Assembly: GCF_007655135.1 (NCBI RefSeq)
Contig: NC_045133.1
Span: 18,511,845 to 18,575,844, forward strand
Origin: Punica granatum
Taxonomy: Eukaryota > Streptophyta > Magnoliopsida > Myrtales > Lythraceae
Reading direction: 5' to 3'
Length of the DNA: 64,000 nucleotides
Shown: positions 60,201 to 64,000 of the stretch, piece after piece
Layout: each line of letters starts with the position of its first letter
How positions within the stretch are numbered: position 1 is the first letter of the stretch
The notes under the pieces: model-generated
What the model was told of the DNA's origin: nothing
Database searches by the model: none
Seen by the model: only the letters and a program-made list of their open reading frames with translations
Made by a program: the position numbers and the translations under genes

Positions 60201-61682
60201 AATAGGGTTTGAAATTTTTTCTTACTCTCTATAATATGTAATAAATTAATTACACTTTAATAAACTAAAATACATTAATAATTGATAGTTAACTAATTAT
60301 ATACTAATAAATGATTAGAGTAGCACTTGCATTTTTTTGGGATGAATTACTTTTGCATTTATTTTTTTGGTGTGAACCTTGGTATTCAGAAGCTCAATTG
60401 GGCTCCGCTAATCCAGTCGAGCCGGATCAGCCCATTAAGGGGTAAAACTCTTTCAGAGTGAATTTTCTGCCTTCACAATAACTCGAACCTGAGACCTTAC
60501 TTAAGTGGAATCAACACCGAATAACTTGAACCAACGCACATTAATAGCATTTGCATTTATTAACTACAATAAATGCACTTTTACCATAAATATAGATTCA
60601 CTCACTTACCAAAAGTAAAAATCTCTGAATTTTTACCTACCGAAAAAGTATCTCTGAATTTCCACCATAATGAAATCCCATGTTATTCATTCAGGAAAAG
60701 AAAAAAAAAAAAAAAAAAAAGAAGGCCAAAGTAAAGTAGACTCCAGTCCTCGGTAGGCAAGAGGTCAAAGAACAAGCGAAAATATATGAAAGGTTTCATC
60801 AACGAAAATAATATATATATATATATATATAAAATTTTTCGTTCTCTGAGGACCAAATGTAATGCATTTGACACCTTATTACTAAAATGAAAAAGTATAT
60901 TTTTATCAGCTCTCTTCACTGATCCATAATTTTAGTTTATATATATATATATATGTATATATATTTCCACACAAATTGTCCGCTTTTGGATTTGAAAAAT
61001 TCGTTAATAATAAAAAAGAACAAAAGAGACGGAGGAGTCTTGGCGAAGTGGTACAAGGCGCTGACCGGAATCAAGAGGTCCTGATTTCGATCCTAATCGG
61101 TAGGACTTATGAGTCTCCTTACATTTTCCAGAAATTTCCACGGTGAAGTAATTGAAAAAACAACAATAACAACTCAATCGAATTCGTAAATGGCCTACCT
61201 GCTTGCTGCGTGGATCCAAGACTGGCAGAAACGGCCTGAAGAACGACCTGGGGAGGGACCGCTGGCGAGCCCCTTTGGTGGGTTTGCGCCGGGTCTGGAT
61301 CGGGAAGAGGGAGGAGCCAGCAGAGGCCTCCCACTGCGGCAGCTGGTGGGCGCTGTGGCAGGTGGTGGAGTGGAACGCCGGGACCCCAACTTGTGTACAT
61401 GCATAGCACTCGATCGCCGGGTTCGAGATCGGGCTGTCGTCGCCTCCCATACAATTATTCACAGAACCTTCACCGACCCCGTTAGTGCTGTTTACGCTCC
61501 GGCTTGCAGCCTCAGGCGACAGCCGGCGGCTAAACAACCCCGAAGACCCGACCCACCTAGAAACCAAAAGGCTAATTAATTAATCACTAGAGTGAGTGCA
61601 ATTGGACTAATTTATGCATGATGAACGAAGTAGGAGACCTGCCGGGGAGGAGGAAAGCGAGGTGACTGAGGAGTCGGGCCAT
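54265..61682 (-). CDS. CNGC2: Cyclic nucleotide-gated channel, CNGC2 type
   Basis: Exons (high to low): 61682-61639, 61556-61199, 58638-58270, 56392-56174, 56002-55689, 55530-55419, 55270-55034, 54937-54851, 54768-54265. They join to 747 codons plus stop; Arabidopsis CNGC2 has 726. Features in order: N-terminal ECYACTQVGVPAFHSTTC; six membrane segments with ALAVDPLFFYVLSI and RMRKVTGYIFGS; a pore with filter triplet A-N-E (438-440); C-linker WWMRRRQLPSHLRQRV; cyclic-nucleotide-binding domain with GFLGDELLSW (619-628); IQ motif IQFAWRRHRMR (697-707); end RPHDHLE as in CNGC2. It forms plasma-membrane cation (Ca2+-permeable) channels in defence and calcium homeostasis. The short first exon, spliced through an AG|G codon, is inferred from the RWVG junction. 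Confidence 0.93.
59472..59768. repeat. TTTGGTTT-family repeat in CNGC2 intron 2 (inverted)
   Basis: Starts GTCCGTTTAGCTTCAAAATT and ends CTCTAAAACTAAACACATT. AAATTCTCTCAACTATTCAT is the reverse of blocks in 35666-35914 and 63875-64000. It lies in the 2560-bp intron 58639-61198. Confidence 0.6.
60362..60546 (-). mobile_element. Complete-looking SINE-like copy in CNGC2 intron 2
   Basis: On the minus strand: GTTGGTTCAAGTTATTCGG (box A region), GGTCTCAGGTTCGAGTTATT (box B), AAGGCAGAAAATTCACTC, CCTTAATGGGCTGATCCGGC, then the 3' end TACCAAGGTTCACACC and an A-run. It is in the same orientation as the host gene. Confidence 0.65.
61030..61125 (+). mobile_element. tRNA-like SINE head in CNGC2 intron 2
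   Basis: GTCTTGGCGAAGTGGTACAAGG resembles box A and GATTTCGATCCTAATCGG resembles box B, 40 bases apart. Folding into a full tRNA cloverleaf is not evident. It lies 74 bases from exon 2 and is antisense to the gene. Confidence 0.35.
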
Positions 61683-61760
61683 GTGAGGCGGCGGCGGTGG
61701 CAGTGGCGGTGGAGGAAGTGAGGCGGAGCAGGAGGTGGTGGTGGGGGTTATATAACAAGG
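61683..61760 (-). promoter_or_regulatory. CNGC2 core promoter and short leader
   Basis: TTATATAA at 61748-61755 lies 66 bases above the ATG (61682). Transcription would start near 61718-61725, leaving a ~40-nt leader. The stretch between is C/CT-rich on the coding strand. Inferred from spacing only. Confidence 0.45.
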
Positions 61761-62425
61761 TGGGGCTGAGGGGGGAGGGGGAGAAGGGTGTGTCACGTAG
61801 TGTATGAAGGAAGGTGAAGGTGTCTTAGGGACTCTTTGCCGTACGGAATTATAGCCACCTAATTAATTTTGGAACGGACGGACGTGGGGGCGGTGATCGT
61901 CGCGTGGAGAAAACTGAATAAAGGACGGAAATTGAGGAGGACAAAAACGAAACCATGCCAGGAGAAATTTCTGTTATTCGCTCACCCGTCTTTGAGTCTT
62001 CGACACTCACTCACATTGGAATAGTTTCTGCCACAATAGATACTAAAACGGGACTTGCTATGCACATACTAAATATTATTTCAATTAATAAAAATTGTAT
62101 CCGTACTAAGGGGGGTGTTATGCAAATTATAATTTTTTAAATTTAAGTAGAATTATTTACGAAGATTAAAAAAAATTTGCAATATTAATTGATGGAAAAG
62201 ATCAACGTGAATTTGAGAAAATAAAAAGAAATTAATCAGTGAAGGTGGCGGCTTGCCCTGAAAAGAGAGAAGAGACAGGAGAGAAAAGCGGAAAAAAAAG
62301 TTGAGTAGGTGCTCAAATAAAACAGACATATTTATTTGTTCATCATTTCATCTTATGGTTATCACTTTATAAATTTATTTTATAAGGGGTAATAATAGAA
62401 ATTGAAAGTTACACCACTAAATCCT
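61761..62425. other. CNGC2 upstream intergenic DNA
   Basis: No gene recognised. Contains CACGTAG near 61794 and GACGTGG near 61882, G-box-like words that may be regulatory. Confidence 0.4.
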
Positions 62426-62432
62426 TTACACT

Positions 62433-62465
62433 AGACATGTGCTCGTGCTACGCGTAGTATGTAAT
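62433..62465 (-). mobile_element. Helitron-like 3' terminus (minus strand)
   Basis: Read on the minus strand: CTACGCGTAG (10-base palindrome, a weak hairpin), then CACGAGCACATGT, then CTAG followed by T. A short hairpin ~10 bases before CTRR, with T after, is the Helitron 3' signature. The hairpin is weak and no RepHel protein is present. Confidence 0.4.
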
Positions 62466-63156
62466 AAATATTCGTTTATTATAATACATCTCTAAAAAAG
62501 TAAAATTATTTATTGAAAATATTGAATCAAATTTAAAATTCAAAAGGATTTGCTAATTAAGAATTTTGAACTCAAAATAATATAAGAAAAGTGAGATAAT
62601 CCGTTGGCAAAAGAGAGGAGAGAGTGAGAGAAACGTAAGGAAGGAAGAGAGAGAGGAGAGAGAGAGGTAGGAGGGTGGTGAATGAGATATTTGATACTAA
62701 GCATACTCCCGTCCCTTATGTGGGTAATTAGAGAAACTAATAGAATATAATTATTAAATATATATATATATATATATGAAGAAATTATTTAATTTCTCGA
62801 GATCATGTTATACTTAAAAACTTTTAATATTTATTGAAAACTTGTATAAATTTATTTTATTACTTATTTGTAATTTTTAATGTAAAATTAGTTGTTTTCA
62901 TTGTATTAAAATCAAAATATTTAAATATATGAATTGCTTTTCGAAGTAATTAATTATCTAAGTAATCGAGAAGATACTTAACCACGAGCTGAGGGTCAGC
63001 AATTGGAGTTCTCATAACTTGTGCTACAATCAACCACGAACTGAGGATTAGCAAATGAAACTCTCATTTCTCGCGCTTCAACTTTTATATATTATTAAAT
63101 AGATCACTAATTTGTCTTCCAATTTTCTCTCATGTAATGACTCTTAATTTATATCA
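62466..63156. other. AT-rich spacer with GA tract, AT tract and a 52-bp tandem duplication
   Basis: A GA-rich tract lies at about 62612-62672 and an (AT)n tract at about 62758-62777. At 62981-63084 a 52-bp unit (ACCACGAGCTGAGGGTCAGC / ACCACGAACTGAGGATTAGC) occurs twice. Confidence 0.55.
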
Positions 63157-63874
63157 TCTATACTAATACATAAAGCCAAAGATGGGGCTTTCCATCTCAC
63201 TTTCTGTTACCCATATTACCAATGTCGCGTATAACTCAAATAATGGTAGCCACCAAATCAAGAAAAATTCTACAATGGAACATCAAATTATGTTCCATAG
63301 TGGAACGATAGTTTTTTCTAATCCTTTTAATATGAAAGATAACATTTTGGATTATAAATATTTCAATGACGTCACAAATTCATCAGGTCACATGTAAAGT
63401 ACAATAAAATTTGAGGGTCGCTTACGTGTCAATGGCGTGTCGTTGATGTATATATAAATTAAACCCCGCTTACATGTCGATAACGTGTCCGGCTTATATT
63501 GGACCAATTTTCTTTAAAAATGAATTTTTAGTGTCCGGTTCGGTGATGTGGCGATGATCGATGACGTGGCGGAAGGTGATTGGTACATGCGGCGAGAAGA
63601 TTTGAGAACAATGGTATAATATTATAGGCAAAAATTGTGAAATAAAAATGTAAAGGAATAGAAATACCAGGGTAAAATATGTAAATAATGGACGAATTAT
63701 ATTAAAAGTTTGTATGATCTAATGAATAAAATTAATGTTCCATCGTAGAGCACAAGTTGAATTTCATTATAGAATATATCCAAAATCAAGGGTATAATAG
63801 GCAAAATAACTACCCACTACTTTCATACCCTCATATTTTCACTCTCCAGTTCCTTCTCACCTCCACCCTTTAGG
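63157..63874 (+). mobile_element. Possible Helitron-like 5' end
   Basis: TCTATACTAATACATAAAGCC after A resembles 5' ends I recall for plant Helitrons (TCTATACTA...AAAG..). No 3' CTRR end with hairpin was found before the window ends, and there is no coding region. The interior holds the near-repeats CTTACGTGTCAATGGCGTGTC and CTTACATGTCGATAACGTGTC. Confidence 0.35.
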
Positions 63875-64000
63875 TTGTGTTTGGTTTTAGAATTAAGTTG
63901 AATTGAATTTTGGTTTTAATTAGTTTGTAATGATTGTGTTATTGAATTATGAGAAAAAATGTGAAAAAGTAATGAATAGTTGAAAGAATTTAATACTAAA
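63875..64000. repeat. TTTGGTTT-family repeat, cut by the window end
   Basis: Starts GTGTTTGGTTTTAGAATTAA and continues GAATAGTTGAAAGAATTTA, matching 35666-35914. The right end is outside the window. Confidence 0.6.

Noticed and set aside
61030..61125. A functional tRNA gene
   Set aside because: Box A- and box B-like words are present, but I could not form a complete cloverleaf with an acceptor stem and anticodon arm, so a SINE head is more likely.
58678..62777. AT microsatellites as origins or regulatory sites
   Set aside because: (TA)n tracts at 58678, 60812, 60940 and 62758 are common simple repeats in plant introns and spacers, with no further evidence.
1..64000. CRISPR arrays, bacterial operons, ribosome-binding sites or riboswitches
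   Set aside because: Introns, TE content and gene families show a plant nuclear genome. The tandem repeats seen lack the regular short repeat and unique spacer pattern of CRISPR.

Overview
This window is nuclear DNA of a flowering plant, very probably a eudicot. The protein-coding genes are split by GT-AG introns and match plant-specific families, and the long AT-rich spacers are packed with plant-type transposable elements (SINE-like repeats, TRIMs, Ty1-copia, CACTA, MITEs and Helitron-like ends). I cannot name the species from sequence alone.

Four genes can be rebuilt convincingly. (1) 12543-16889 (+) is a six-exon GAUT13/GAUT14-type galacturonosyltransferase of 541 aa, with a long upstream-ATG-rich leader. 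(2) 19000-20857 (+) is a three-exon membrane-anchored ubiquitin-fold protein (MUB, 118 aa) ending in a CVIM prenylation box. (3) 22090-24036 (-) is an intronless-CDS plant calmodulin-binding-domain protein of 648 aa with internal peptide repeats. (4) 54265-61682 (-) is a nine-exon CNGC2-type cyclic nucleotide-gated channel of 747 aa. Exon phases close exactly in all of the spliced models. Nothing suggests an operon-like relation. The genes concern cell-wall pectin synthesis, plasma-membrane ubiquitin-fold anchoring, and calcium/calmodulin signalling.

Layout: 1-12 kb holds repeats only: a foldback-like element at 2.6-4.0 kb, TTTGGTTT-ended MITE-like copies, a 426-bp tandem duplication, two SINE-like copies, and a TRIM at 10.06-10.61 kb. 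The gene island is at 12-25 kb. A long-inverted-repeat element sits at 25.3-25.8 kb. A decayed CACTA element with TNP2-like and second-ORF remnants occupies about 28.9-34.4 kb and carries a nested MITE with a 9-bp target duplication. A degenerate Ty1-copia element at 38.6-41.9 kb is mixed with TRIM sequence, and its 5' LTR is joined to TRIM sequence at the shared primer-binding site. At 44.5-45.1 kb a TRIM with perfect 5-bp TSDs sits inside a CACTA-like terminus. At 45.9-51.7 kb there is an LTR, then a long non-coding, retroelement-like region with degenerate ~170-bp tandem repeats. The channel gene fills 54-61.7 kb, with TE copies in its large introns, followed by Helitron-like ends to 64 kb.

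I did not find a clearly new biochemical system. The most unusual items are the TRIM/copia chimera, the several precisely dated nested insertions, the Ala-Asn-Glu pore triplet in the CNGC2-like channel, and the foldback-like element.
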